This document shows positions 1 to 7,876 of a DNA stretch of 64,000 bases, piece after piece (within the stretch, counting starts at the first letter, position 1; every line of letters starts with the position of its first letter). Made by a program: the position numbers and the translations under genes. Origin of the DNA: Cobetia sp. cqz5-12 (GTDB lineage: Bacteria; Pseudomonadota; Gammaproteobacteria; Pseudomonadales; Halomonadaceae); the NCBI RefSeq assembly GCF_016495405.1, contig NZ_CP044522.1:744001-808000 (forward strand), in the 5' to 3' direction. The notes beneath the pieces are model-generated. The model made no database searches and was not told the origin of the DNA. It saw nothing but the letters and a program-made list of their open reading frames with translations.

Positions 1-486
1 GATCTGGATCGGGTAGTTCCAGGCACCGATGGCACCGATGACGCCCAGCGGCTCCTTGCGGGTATAGACGAAGGCTTCCTGACGCAGCGGCATCTGGCTG
101 CCTTCGATGGCCGGCGCGAGGCCCGCGTAGTACTCGAGTGCATCGGCACCGGTGACGATGTCGACCGCTTCGGTCTCGGACAGCGGCTTGCCGGTGTCGA
201 GAGTCTCGAGCAGCGCCAGTTCGTCGTTGCGCTCGCGCAGCAGGTCCACGGCGCGACGCAGGATGCGTGAACGCTCCATGCCGGTCATCGCGGCCCACAC
301 CTTCTGCCCCTGCAGGGCGCTTTCGACGGCGGTATCGACGTCGGCACCGCTGGCCTGCTGGATCTCGGCGATGACTTCGCCGGTGGCCGGGTTGACGGTC
401 TCGAAGGTCTCGCCGGAGGTAGCCTCGACCCGACGGCCACCGATGTAGAGGGTCTGGGTCGGGAAGCTTGCGTTGCCGTTAGCCAT
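1..486 (-). CDS. betB: Betaine aldehyde dehydrogenase BetB (N-terminal part, cut by window start)
   Basis: This is the first 162 codons of an NAD(P)-dependent aldehyde dehydrogenase that oxidises betaine aldehyde to the osmoprotectant glycine betaine in the cytoplasm. The visible part has the usual N-terminal start ([17 protein letters not shown]), the PATGEVI motif, [14 protein letters not shown] and the cofactor-site motif GAWNYP near the cut edge. The catalytic Cys and Glu lie outside the window. Its ATG (484-486) overlaps the end of betI by 8 bp, so the two are translationally coupled in a betI-betB operon; a following betA would lie outside the window. Family membership is clear. BetB rather than another ALDH rests on the betI linkage. 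Confidence 0.93.
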   Translation of the reverse strand, partial: MANGNASFPTQTLYIGGRRVEATSGETFETVNPATGEVIAEIQQASGADVDTAVESALQGQKVWAAMTGMERSRILRRAVDLLRERNDELALLETLDTGKPLSETEAVDIVTGADALEYYAGLAPAIEGSQMPLRQEAFVYTRKEPLGVIGAIGAWNYPIQI

Positions 487-1135
487 GCGTGCGCTCCTTA
501 CTGGGTTCAGGGGAAGTGGGGGAGTCTGTCGCGTTCAGGGATACTGCCATGTGACGTGTCAGCTGGTAGTCAGCGTATTCGTAGGCGAGGCGGCGTGCGC
601 GCTCGACATCGAGGCCGGTCGGGTCCAGCGTACCGCGCAACCACAGGCCGTCGATCAATGCGGCCAGTCCTGCCGCGGCATCACGTGCCTCGTTCAGCGG
701 CATGCAGCGGCGGAAGAGCGCACACAGATTGGAGATCAGGCGCCTGTCGTTGACCCGCTGCAGGCGTTCCAGCGGAATGCGGTGCATGCTGGAGGCCCAG
801 AAGGCCAGCCAGGTCTTGGACACGCTCTGACTGACCTGGCTGCGGTCAAAGTTGCCGTCGATCACCGCGCGCAGATGGCTGCGGACGTCGTCGTCGGCCA
901 GTGCGGCGCGACGCTCACTGACGGCGCTGCGCAGGTCAGTGAGAATCTGGCGCATGGTGGCTTCCATCAAGCCATCCTTGCCGCCGAAATAGTGGCTGAT
1001 GATACCGGTGGACACGCCTGCGTGACGGGCAATGCGGGCCACGGTCGCGTCGGCGAGTCCTGCCTCATCGATGGCTTGCATGGTGGCCTGGATCAACTGG
1101 CGGCGGCGGATAGGTTCCATTCCCACTTTGGGCAT
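479..1135 (-). CDS. betI: TetR-family repressor BetI
   Basis: A choline-sensing repressor of the glycine betaine synthesis genes, 218 aa. The N-terminal TetR helix-turn-helix spans about residues 32-51 ([20 protein letters not shown]). The C-terminal half has the BetI ligand-domain pattern ([20 protein letters not shown]). The ATG at 1135 is preferred over a TTG one codon upstream because AAAGGA sits about 8 nt before it. It overlaps betB by 8 bp and is divergent from a choline-binding protein gene. A perfect TTGAACGTTCAA palindrome upstream is a likely autoregulatory operator. Confidence 0.93.
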   Translation of the reverse strand: MPKVGMEPIRRRQLIQATMQAIDEAGLADATVARIARHAGVSTGIISHYFGGKDGLMEATMRQILTDLRSAVSERRAALADDDVRSHLRAVIDGNFDRSQVSQSVSKTWLAFWASSMHRIPLERLQRVNDRRLISNLCALFRRCMPLNEARDAAAGLAALIDGLWLRGTLDPTGLDVERARRLAYEYADYQLTRHMAVSLNATDSPTSPEPSKERTHG

Positions 1136-1249
1136 CAACGGAGTCCTTTTCGTTTATCGGGTCGGTGTGACACTGGGTGTGGCCATGGTACTGGATCATC
1201 ACCGGTTTGCCGCGAGCGCTGCACCATGCTGTCGTGTGAAAAGTTTTTA

Positions 1250-1261
1250 TTGAACGTTCAA
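1250..1261. promoter_or_regulatory. BetI operator candidate, perfect palindrome
   Basis: TTGAACGTTCAA is a perfect 12-bp palindrome in an AT-rich setting about 115 bp upstream of betI. Known BetI operators contain similar TTGAACGTTCAA-like dyads. It probably represses betI-betB and possibly the divergent choX gene. Confidence 0.7.
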
Positions 1262-1487
1262 TTAACAAAAAGTGTAGAGGCTGATTCTCGATGCGTCAAG
1301 TTGAGGCAAGGCGGGGCAGGCAGGAGGCAGTCACAGGAGAATCAAAAGGACAGACGGGCGAGTCATCGAGGGCAGGTAGCGGGTAGCGACAGGCGGGCGT
1401 GAAAGTCAGTGGGTTGACGGGGCCGGTTGGTAAAAGCGTTACAGTGCGGTAGAACAAGGAGGGGCAGCATGTCGATCTCAACGTAGG

Positions 1488-1499
1488 TTGAACGTTGCA
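1488..1499. promoter_or_regulatory. Second, imperfect BetI-like site before choX
   Basis: TTGAACGTTGCA repeats nine consecutive bases of the 1250-1261 palindrome with a degenerate right half. It lies 49 bp upstream of the choX start, consistent with control of choX by BetI. This is inference from sequence similarity only. Confidence 0.45.
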
Positions 1500-1548
1500 C
1501 CGACGCTCGAGAGTTGAATGACAACGAACAATAAAACAAGGGGTTAGC

Positions 1549-2502
1549 ATGAAACGATCACCTGGTAAGGTGCTGTTGGCACTGGGCGTCATCGCCGTGC
1601 CGGTCATGGTGAATCAGGCCCAGGCCGCCGTGTCGGAGGAATGTCGCACGGTACGTTTCGCCGAAGTCGGCTGGACGGACATCACGGCCACCACCGCCCT
1701 GACGCGTGCCGTGCTGGAGGGGCTGGGCTATGAAACGACCTCTGACACCATCTCGGTGCCGATCGCCTATGCCGGCATGAAGAATGATGATTTCGATGTC
1801 TTCCTGGGCAACTGGATGCCGTCGATGGCCTCCATCAGTGACCCTTACATCGACAAGGGGCAGGTCGATCGCCCGCGCGCCAATCTCCAGGGCGCGAAAT
1901 ACACCCTGGCGGTGCCGCAGTATGTACTGGATGCCGGCGTGACCTCGGTGGCGGACCTTGCCGACAACCTCGAGAAGTTCGATGGTCGCATCTACGGAAT
2001 AGAGGCGGGCAACGACGGCAACATGATCATTGCCGACATGATTGATGACGATGCCTTCGGCATGGGCGAGTTCGAGATGATCGACTCCTCGGAAGCCGGC
2101 ATGCTGGCGGAAGTGAAGTCGAAGATTGCCGCCAAGGAGTGGGTCGTGTTTCTCGGCTGGGAACCGCACCCGATGAATACCCGCTTCGAGATGGGCTATC
2201 TGGAAGGGGCCGATGATTACTTCGGGCCGAATCTGGGGGGGGCGACGGTATATACCAATACCCGCGCGGGCTACAGCGAGGCATGCACCAACGTCGGGGC
2301 CCTGCTTTCCAATCTCGAGTTCACCCTGGAGATGGAAAACCAGCTGATGGGCGACATCATGGATGGCGGCGAAGATCCGGATGACGCGGCGGCCAGTTGG
2401 CTCAAGCAGAACCCGCAGGTGCTGGAGGCCTGGCTCAAGGGAGTCGAGACCGTGGAGGGCGAGCCTGGCCTTGCCGCGGTGAAGACCTCGCTGGGTATCT
2501 GA
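1549..2502 (+). CDS. choX: Choline ABC transporter substrate-binding protein (ChoX type)
   Basis: A periplasmic choline-binding protein of 317 aa with a Sec signal peptide ending near residue 27 (VNQAQA/A). The aromatic cage known from Sinorhizobium ChoX (W43, D45, W90, Y119, N156, W205) appears here with an offset of one residue as W42, D44, W89, Y118, N155 and W204. That is strong evidence for choline rather than proline-betaine specificity. No permease or ATPase gene follows; a tRNA gene comes next. It must therefore pair with a membrane component encoded elsewhere. The divergent betI and the BetI-like sites suggest choline-dependent induction. Imported choline would feed BetA/BetB. Confidence 0.9.
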   Translation: MKRSPGKVLLALGVIAVPVMVNQAQAAVSEECRTVRFAEVGWTDITATTALTRAVLEGLGYETTSDTISVPIAYAGMKNDDFDVFLGNWMPSMASISDPYIDKGQVDRPRANLQGAKYTLAVPQYVLDAGVTSVADLADNLEKFDGRIYGIEAGNDGNMIIADMIDDDAFGMGEFEMIDSSEAGMLAEVKSKIAAKEWVVFLGWEPHPMNTRFEMGYLEGADDYFGPNLGGATVYTNTRAGYSEACTNVGALLSNLEFTLEMENQLMGDIMDGGEDPDDAAASWLKQNPQVLEAWLKGVETVEGEPGLAAVKTSLGI

Positions 2503-2545
2503 TCGGCCCGTCGGGCTCGCCTGTTGGGCTTTTGATAAAAAGTGC

Positions 2546-2577
2546 TTGCAATTCAGCAGCCTGACCTGCAATATACG
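2546..2577 (+). promoter_or_regulatory. Probable tRNA-Met promoter
   Basis: TTGCAA (2546-2551) is followed at usable spacing by AATATA/TATACG (2570-2577) and a GC-rich discriminator about 12 bp before the mature tRNA 5' end, as expected for a stringently controlled tRNA promoter. Confidence 0.45.
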
Positions 2578-2588
2578 CCTCGTCGTGT

Positions 2589-2665
2589 GGCTACATAGCT
2601 CAGCTGGTTAGAGCACATCACTCATAATGATGGGGTCCCCTGTTCAAATCAGGGTGTAGCCACCA
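2589..2665 (+). tRNA. tRNA-Met (CAT), elongator, copy 1
   Basis: This 77-nt sequence folds as a full cloverleaf. The acceptor GGCTACA pairs with TGTAGCC, the anticodon loop is CTCATAA on a CATCA/TGATG stem, there is a TTCAAAT T-loop, and CCA is encoded. The body resembles E. coli elongator tRNA-Met rather than tRNA-Ile2 or initiator tRNA. An identical copy lies inverted at 7653-7729. Confidence 0.97.
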
Positions 2666-2790
2666 GTGATTCCAAGGCCTGCATCCGTGCGGGCCTTGTC
2701 ACATCTGGATGTCGCTTCGTGCGCTTTCGGAGGTGGATCCGGCAGGAGGAATCGAGCGAGTTCTGCGGTGGTCTGAATGGCCGAAGGTGG

Positions 2791-2818
2791 TTGACGCCAT
2801 TGAGTATTTCCGTATAAT
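2791..2818 (+). promoter_or_regulatory. Promoter of the tRNA-Asn genes
   Basis: TTGACG (2791-2796), a 16-bp spacer and a perfect TATAAT (2813-2818), followed by a GC-rich discriminator (GTCGCG), lie 21 bp upstream of the first tRNA-Asn. This is the cleanest sigma-70 promoter in the window and may drive all three tRNA-Asn genes. Confidence 0.8.
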
Positions 2819-2839
2819 TCGTCGCGTGTTCAAGGTTGT

Positions 2840-2915
2840 TCCTCGATAGCTCAGTTGGTAGAGCAAATGACTGTTAATCATTGGGTCACAGGTTCGAGTC
2901 CTGTTCGAGGAGCCA
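2840..2915 (+). tRNA. tRNA-Asn (GTT), copy 1 of 3
   Basis: A 76-nt cloverleaf. The acceptor TCCTCGA pairs with TCGAGGA, the anticodon loop CTGTTAA (anticodon GTT) sits on an AATGA/TCATT stem, the T-loop is GTTCGAGTC, and CCA is encoded. It is identical to the two following copies. Confidence 0.97.
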
Positions 2916-2993
2916 ATAGCACATGCAGCATGCTTGAAATGTCGGCCTGATAGCATCCATGATGATGTCACTGACAGATGGATTTCCGGTCGT

Positions 2994-3069
2994 TCCTCGA
3001 TAGCTCAGTTGGTAGAGCAAATGACTGTTAATCATTGGGTCACAGGTTCGAGTCCTGTTCGAGGAGCCA
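2994..3069 (+). tRNA. tRNA-Asn (GTT), copy 2 of 3
   Basis: Identical over all 76 nt to the first copy, 78 bp downstream of it. No separate strong promoter is visible in the spacer, so co-transcription and processing are likely. Confidence 0.97.
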
Positions 3070-3167
3070 ATCCAAGGCTTCCTGCCAATGCCGGAAATGA
3101 CGCTGATAGATGAATTTCTCGTCGTCAGCTTCGATATCGCCCTGATATCGATCGATATTTTTGTTGT

Positions 3168-3243
3168 TCCTCGATAGCTCAGTTGGTAGAGCAAATGACT
3201 GTTAATCATTGGGTCACAGGTTCGAGTCCTGTTCGAGGAGCCA
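3168..3243 (+). tRNA. tRNA-Asn (GTT), copy 3 of 3
   Basis: The third identical 76-nt copy, 98 bp after copy 2. The spacers between copies are not similar, so the array looks old or the spacers drift freely while the tRNAs stay uniform. Confidence 0.97.
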
Positions 3244-3593
3244 ATATCACTTCCCTGCTTCCCCTCGTGTTCTCCGTTGGTCGCACCACCGCTGTCTGAG
3301 CATTGCCTGTTGGTTCCGTTCGCCAGCCCTGCTCGCCAGTCTGCTCCTGCTACGTATCCTGCTTCGGCATTTCGTGCGTTCTGTCTCGAGAGCGTGTTCC
3401 CGCGTCGCCAGCATTCTGCTGTCATCCTCTGCGCGGCAGCTGCCTGGCGCTGCGATACATGCCATTTCGTTTCTGCTGCTACGTTTTCTGTCTTGTCGTT
3501 GCTGCGTATGCGTTGCTGCCTGTGTGTTGTTATGCACGCGTTGCTGCCTCGCGCGGCCGTGATGCTGCGTGCTACAGGCTCTCTTGGTGGCAT
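3244..3593. other. Gene-free stretch between tRNA-Asn and the prc terminator
   Basis: About 350 bp that is pyrimidine-rich on the plus strand. Several open frames cross it on both strands, but their translations are Cys/Arg/Ser-rich, match no family and lack ribosome sites. The only structure seen is a degenerate 14-bp tandem repeat at 3497-3552. Confidence 0.6.
3497..3552. repeat. Degenerate 14-bp tandem repeat, four units
   Basis: Units start at 3497, 3511, 3525 and 3539. Units 1, 2 and 4 begin CGTTGCTGC; unit 3 is diverged (TGTTGTTATG). The period is exactly 14 bp. No function is recognised. Confidence 0.7.
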
Positions 3594-3633
3594 GAAAAAG
3601 CCCCTGCGCTCGGTGTTGCGTGAGAGCAGGGGC
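3594..3633 (-). terminator. Intrinsic terminator of prc
   Basis: On the minus strand the stem GCCCCTGC/GCAGGGGC (3600-3607 with 3626-3633) is followed by TTTTT, about 55 bp after the prc stop codon. Confidence 0.85.
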
Positions 3634-3687
3634 CTTGGCGGTCGACCGTATCCATCAGGCGGCGGTCGTGGTGTGAGTCACGAGAGT

Positions 3688-5796
3688 CTAGCGATCCCCG
3701 GTGAGGTGGGCGTAGTCGAGCAGGATCTCGGCACTTTCCTGAAGCTGGGCCTGATCGATCGGGTCCTTGGCTTCCTTGTCGCTGCTGCCTTCTTCGAGAT
3801 CGGCTTCCTGCTCCAGGTCGCTCTCTGGAGAAGAGATATGGTCGCTGGCAGCATCGAGTTCGGCAAAGCTTGCCAGTGGCTCGAGATTGAGTGCGCGACG
3901 GCGCTTGTTTTCCAGTGCCAGCTGCTCGGCTTCCTGGGCATCCATCTCGCGTTTGCGCTGCTCACGATTGAGGCTGATGCTGGTCTGCTGCGCGCGCAGT
4001 GCCTTTGACAGCGCGACTTCGCTCTTCAGATAGCTGAAGTTGGGCTCTTGCTCGACGCGGCTCTGATGGCGGGCGCGCAATGCGGCTAGATAGCGTGCCG
4101 GATCACCGTAGCGGCGATACTTCACCGGGCGTACCTGATCCCAGGGCAGTGCGTAGTCGAGGCTGGATTCGCCGATCTCCTGCGGGTCGATGACGCTTGG
4201 GAAGGCGATGTCCGGCTTGACGCCCTTGTTCTGGGTCGAGTCGCCGGAGATGCGATAGAACTTGGCGCGGGTCAGCTTGATCTCGCCTTCGCTCAGCGAG
4301 GAGATGGTCTGCACCGTCCCCTTGCCGAAGGTCTGGCTGCCGAGAATCGGGCCGCGGCCGTAGTCCTGGATCGCGCCGGCGAAGATTTCGGATGCCGAGG
4401 CCGAGAGGCGGTTGACCAGCACGGTCAGCGGGCCGTCATAGTGGGTGCCGGCATCGGTATCGCCGTAGAGGCTGATACGGCCGCGTGCGTCGCGCACCTG
4501 CACGGTGGGGCCGCGATCGATGAACAGGCCGATCATCGAGTTGGCTTCCTGCAGGGCACCGCCACCGTTGTTGCGCAGATCGAGAATGATGCCTTCCACC
4601 TGCTTGGCCTTCAGTTCGTCGATCAGGCGCGCCACGTCGCGGGTGGTGCTGCGATAGTCGTCTTCACCGGCCTGCCAGGCATCGAAGTCGACATAGAAGG
4701 CGGGCACGTGAATGACACCGATCCTGTGGACGCCGTCATCGCGCTTGACGTCGATGACCTTGGCATTGGCGGCCTGGTCCTCAAGCTTGACGGTGTCGCG
4801 GGTGATATCCAGTTCACGCGTCTTGGTGACATCCAGCGACTGGGCCGGAATCACTTCCAGGCGCACGACGGAGCCCTTCGGGCCGCGGATCAGGTCCACG
4901 ACGTCATCCAGGCGCATGCCGACCACGTTGGTCCACTCGCTGTCGCCCTGACCCTGGCCGACGGCCACGATGCGATCGGCCGGCTTGAGCTCGCCATCCT
5001 TCTCGGCAGGGCCGCCGGGTACGAGGCTCGAGACCTTGACGTATTCGCCTTCGGATTGCAGCAGGGCGCCGATGCCGTCCAGTGACAGCTTCATCTGGAT
5101 ATCGAAGGATTCGCCCTGGCGCGGCGAGAAGTATTCGCTGTGCGGGTCGATGCTGCCGGTCACGGCATGCATCACCAGCGTCAGGATATCCTCATCGTTG
5201 GTCTGCTTGATGCGCTTGAGCTGGTTGGAATAGCGCTCGCTGAGCGTCTTGGCGATCTCGTCATCGCTCTTGTCGGACAGCGACATCGACAGCCAGGCGT
5301 TCTTGAGGCGCTTGCGCCACAGCTCGTCGAGCTCCTGCTCGCTGTCGGCCCACGGGCTGTCCTTGCGGTCCAGCGCCAGGCGATCATCCTTGTCGAAATC
5401 GAAGCTCGGCTTGGCGTCCAGCGTCTTCACCAGCCAGGTGAGGCGTGCGGTAAGGCGCTGCTGATAGCGCTCGTAGAGGCCATAGATGCGTTCGAGATCA
5501 CCATCGACCATGGCGTCGTCGAAATCGTGACGCAGGTCGCTGAACTCGCTGATGTCCGCATCCAGCAGATAGGCTTTCTGGGGGTCGAGAGTCTTGAGGT
5601 ATTGCGTAAAGGCGCGGTTGGCCCAGTGGTCATCCAGGGTCACATCTTCGTAATGCCCATAGCGCAAAGACTCGGCAACTTCGCGAGCAGCCTGTGCATC
5701 GGCGTCAGTAGGGGTGACCGCGGCACTGGCAGGGCCGGCCATGGCAAGACACAGGGCAACGAATGCCGTGCGCCGGACGTTTGCGAACAGGCTCAT
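3688..5796 (-). CDS. prc: Tail-specific (C-terminal processing) periplasmic protease Prc
   Basis: A periplasmic serine protease, 702 aa, close to the family length of about 680. It degrades proteins with nonpolar C-termini and, in other species, cuts peptidoglycan hydrolases and PBP3. A signal peptide ends near residue 25 (MAGPASA/A). A PDZ domain lies in the centre, then the S41 catalytic core. The SASASE motif gives nucleophile S467 and FGKGT gives K492, exactly the 25-residue spacing of E. coli S452/K477. The C-terminus is a charged DUF3340-type tail. ATG 5796 is chosen over a TTG one codon upstream. It is monocistronic with its own terminator. Confidence 0.97.
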   Translation of the reverse strand: MSLFANVRRTAFVALCLAMAGPASAAVTPTDADAQAAREVAESLRYGHYEDVTLDDHWANRAFTQYLKTLDPQKAYLLDADISEFSDLRHDFDDAMVDGDLERIYGLYERYQQRLTARLTWLVKTLDAKPSFDFDKDDRLALDRKDSPWADSEQELDELWRKRLKNAWLSMSLSDKSDDEIAKTLSERYSNQLKRIKQTNDEDILTLVMHAVTGSIDPHSEYFSPRQGESFDIQMKLSLDGIGALLQSEGEYVKVSSLVPGGPAEKDGELKPADRIVAVGQGQGDSEWTNVVGMRLDDVVDLIRGPKGSVVRLEVIPAQSLDVTKTRELDITRDTVKLEDQAANAKVIDVKRDDGVHRIGVIHVPAFYVDFDAWQAGEDDYRSTTRDVARLIDELKAKQVEGIILDLRNNGGGALQEANSMIGLFIDRGPTVQVRDARGRISLYGDTDAGTHYDGPLTVLVNRLSASASEIFAGAIQDYGRGPILGSQTFGKGTVQTISSLSEGEIKLTRAKFYRISGDSTQNKGVKPDIAFPSVIDPQEIGESSLDYALPWDQVRPVKYRRYGDPARYLAALRARHQSRVEQEPNFSYLKSEVALSKALRAQQTSISLNREQRKREMDAQEAEQLALENKRRRALNLEPLASFAELDAASDHISSPESDLEQEADLEEGSSDKEAKDPIDQAQLQESAEILLDYAHLTGDR

Positions 5797-5865
5797 CAAT
5801 GAAGCACTCCCGATTCATGTACACTCTGCTCCCTGAACGACCTCCCCGCAGGGGGTCGAGCGGGC

Positions 5866-5874
5866 ATTGTAGCA
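5866..5874 (-). promoter_or_regulatory. Possible extended -10 promoter of prc
   Basis: On the minus strand TGCTACAAT is an extended -10 element (TGn plus TACAAT) about 70 bp upstream of the prc start. No good -35 is visible. The 293-bp interval to apeB contains no gene. Confidence 0.4.
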
Positions 5875-6089
5875 GTCTCACGCACCATACACAGTTGTCT
5901 GGCGTTGATGCGTTGGGGTTGTGAAAACTCTGTCAGCGCAGGGCTTTGGCTGGCATGTCGCGCTTTTGGACGCCCCGCTGAGCGGTGACTGGATGGCAAT
6001 CGTGCCGTCGGAGGGGCGTCACAGGTTTTCCCCATCATGTTTCTTCTTATACAGTGCCTTGCATATATCTTCGAGGACCAGACGCCATC

Positions 6090-7418
6090 ATGACTCATGC
6101 GATTGCGGATTCCCGCGTTCCTGCACTGCTCGACTTCCTGTCTTCTTCTCCCACGCCGTGGCATGCGACGGCTTCCATGGCGCAGCGTCTTGAACAGGCG
6201 GGCTATCGCCGCCTCAGCGAGACGTCTTCCTGGCAGTTGGCGCCCGGTGAGCGCGCCTATGTCACGCGCAATGATTCCTCATTGATCGCCTTTCAGCTCC
6301 CGAAAGGTGATACGTCGCTGAGCTCGCTTCGGATGATCGGGGCGCACACCGATTCGCCCTGTCTGCGCCTGAAGCCCAATCCGGCACAGGCCAGTCAGGG
6401 CTGGTTGACGCTGGGCGTCGAGACCTATGGCGGCGTGCTGCTGAGCACCTGGTTCGATCGCGATCTGGGGCTTGCGGGCCGTGTCCAGGTGCGGCATGCG
6501 GACGGTCGTCGCGAGGCGCTGCTGCTGACGGTCATGCGCCCATTTGCCTGTGTGCCGAGCCTGGCGATCCATCTGGATCGTGACGTCAACAACGGGCGTG
6601 CCATCAATGCCCAGACCCAGATGTCTGCCGTGGTCATGCAGCTGGGGGACGAGGCCGGTACGCCCGCAAAGGTCTTCAATGCGCTGTTGACCGATCTGAT
6701 CGAGGAGCAGCACGGCGTGCGGGTCGCGGATATCGTCGACTTCGAGCTGGGGTTGCATGATCTGCAGCCGGCGGCGCAGTCGGGGCTGAAAGGTGAGTTG
6801 ATCACCAGTGCGCGCCTCGACAATCTGCTGTCCTGCTTCGTCGGTCTCGAGGCGCTGCTGGAGGCCGATGGCAGCCAGGGCTCGCTGTTCGTTGCCACTG
6901 ATCACGAGGAAGTCGGCAGTGCCAGTGCCTGCGGTGCCCAGGGCCCCTTCCTGGCCGATGTGCTCAAGCGCATCAATCACTACGTCGGCTTGGACAGCGA
7001 AGAAGGCTATCAGTGCCTCGTACAGCGCTCCTTGATGATTTCTTGCGATAATGCCCACGCCGTGCACCCCAATTTTGCGGACAAGCATGATGCGGGGCAT
7101 GGGCCGAAGTTGAATGCCGGCCCGGTCATCAAGGTCAATGCCAATCAGCGTTACGCCACCAACAGCACCACGGCCGGACTGTTCCGTGAGCTGTGTCGTG
7201 AGCAGGATGTGCCGGTGCAGACTTTCGTCAGTCGCGCCGACATGGGCTGTGGCAGCACCATCGGGCCGATCACCGCCAGCGAGGTGGGGGTGCCGACTCT
7301 GGATGTCGGGCTGCCGCAATGGGGCATGCACTCGATTCGTGAGACGTCCGGCAGTGCCGATGTTGCCATGCTGATCAAGGTGCTGGTGGCATTCTGCAAT
7401 CGTGAGCAGCTGGACTGA
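6090..7418 (+). CDS. apeB: M18-family aminopeptidase ApeB
   Basis: A cytoplasmic dizinc aminopeptidase, 442 aa, that removes N-terminal (mainly acidic) residues from peptides. Metal-site motifs are in order: GAHTDSP (H86), SARLDNL, DHEEVGS (general-base and metal Glu pair), SCDNAHAVHPN and, near the C-terminus, GMHSIRE. ATG 6090 is chosen over upstream in-frame codons because it gives the family N-terminus (DFLSSSPTPWHA, the motif that opens M18 enzymes) and follows CGAGGA. It is a single gene closed by a strong terminator. Confidence 0.95.
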   Translation: MTHAIADSRVPALLDFLSSSPTPWHATASMAQRLEQAGYRRLSETSSWQLAPGERAYVTRNDSSLIAFQLPKGDTSLSSLRMIGAHTDSPCLRLKPNPAQASQGWLTLGVETYGGVLLSTWFDRDLGLAGRVQVRHADGRREALLLTVMRPFACVPSLAIHLDRDVNNGRAINAQTQMSAVVMQLGDEAGTPAKVFNALLTDLIEEQHGVRVADIVDFELGLHDLQPAAQSGLKGELITSARLDNLLSCFVGLEALLEADGSQGSLFVATDHEEVGSASACGAQGPFLADVLKRINHYVGLDSEEGYQCLVQRSLMISCDNAHAVHPNFADKHDAGHGPKLNAGPVIKVNANQRYATNSTTAGLFRELCREQDVPVQTFVSRADMGCGSTIGPITASEVGVPTLDVGLPQWGMHSIRETSGSADVAMLIKVLVAFCNREQLD

Positions 7419-7473
7419 GTCGAGCCGGATTGTGCTGAGATAGCGGGCGCGTATCGTAATATCGTATAAAGAC

Positions 7474-7517
7474 GAGCATCAAAAAGGGCGGCCTGTGGGC
7501 CGCCCTTTTTGATGCTC
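7474..7517. terminator. Strong bidirectional terminator after apeB
   Basis: A perfect inverted repeat with 20-bp arms (7474-7493 and 7498-7517) and a 4-nt loop. The core GGGCGGCC stem is flanked by A5 and T5 tracts, so it works from both sides. Confidence 0.92.
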
Positions 7518-7610
7518 GGGTTCTGGTTCGAGGGCTGCGGAGCAGGGTGTCGGATACGCGAGGTGTGAGTGGAGTCCGATCAAGGTTTCGGCGCAGAACG
7601 CGCGCAACGA

Positions 7611-7642
7611 AAAAGGCCTGACTGCAAGCAGTCAGGCCTTTC
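7611..7642 (-). terminator. Terminator of the inverted tRNA-Met gene
   Basis: The stem AAAGGCCTGACTGC (7612-7625) pairs with 7628-7641. On the minus strand it is followed by a T-rich run (CCTTTTTCG), just downstream of the tRNA. Confidence 0.85.
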
Positions 7643-7652
7643 GAATCTCGGT

Positions 7653-7729
7653 TGGTGGCTACACCCTGATTTGAACAGGGGACCCCATCATTATGAGTGA
7701 TGTGCTCTAACCAGCTGAGCTATGTAGCC
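7653..7729 (-). tRNA. tRNA-Met (CAT), elongator, copy 2
   Basis: Its reverse complement is identical over all 77 nt, including CCA, to the tRNA at 2589-2665. The two copies form an inverted repeat enclosing about 5 kb (tRNA-Asn array, prc, apeB). Confidence 0.97.
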
Positions 7730-7876
7730 GTCCAACGGAGGCGAATATTACGGATTGTCCGTGATGTTGTCAATGTATCAGTGCGAAAAAGTGGCAGAGA
7801 ATTCATCAGGCTAGCGCTCAGGCCACGCAGCGAGGGCATAAGAGAGGTTTTTGCAGAGACCATCGCGGAGAGCGTC

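Larger units (their letters stand above)
1136..1548. other. Divergent betI/choX regulatory region without a gene
   Basis: This 413-bp stretch separates divergent betI and choX. It holds two BetI-like operator sequences (listed separately). The ribosome site of choX (AAGGGG) lies just before 1549. Open frames across it are antisense or run out of betI and show no recognisable protein. Confidence 0.7.

Noticed and set aside
2840..3243. Regularly spaced identical repeats resembling a small CRISPR array
   Set aside because: Each 76-nt repeat folds as a tRNA-Asn with anticodon GTT and encoded CCA; no cas genes are present.
2589..3243. tRNA genes as phage or island attachment sites
   Set aside because: No integrase, partial tRNA duplicate or phage gene lies nearby; the second tRNA-Met is a complete functional copy, not an att remnant.
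3209..4008. Overlapping open frames after the third tRNA-Asn
   Set aside because: Cys/Arg/Ser-rich translations without ribosome sites; partly antisense to prc and crossing its terminator.
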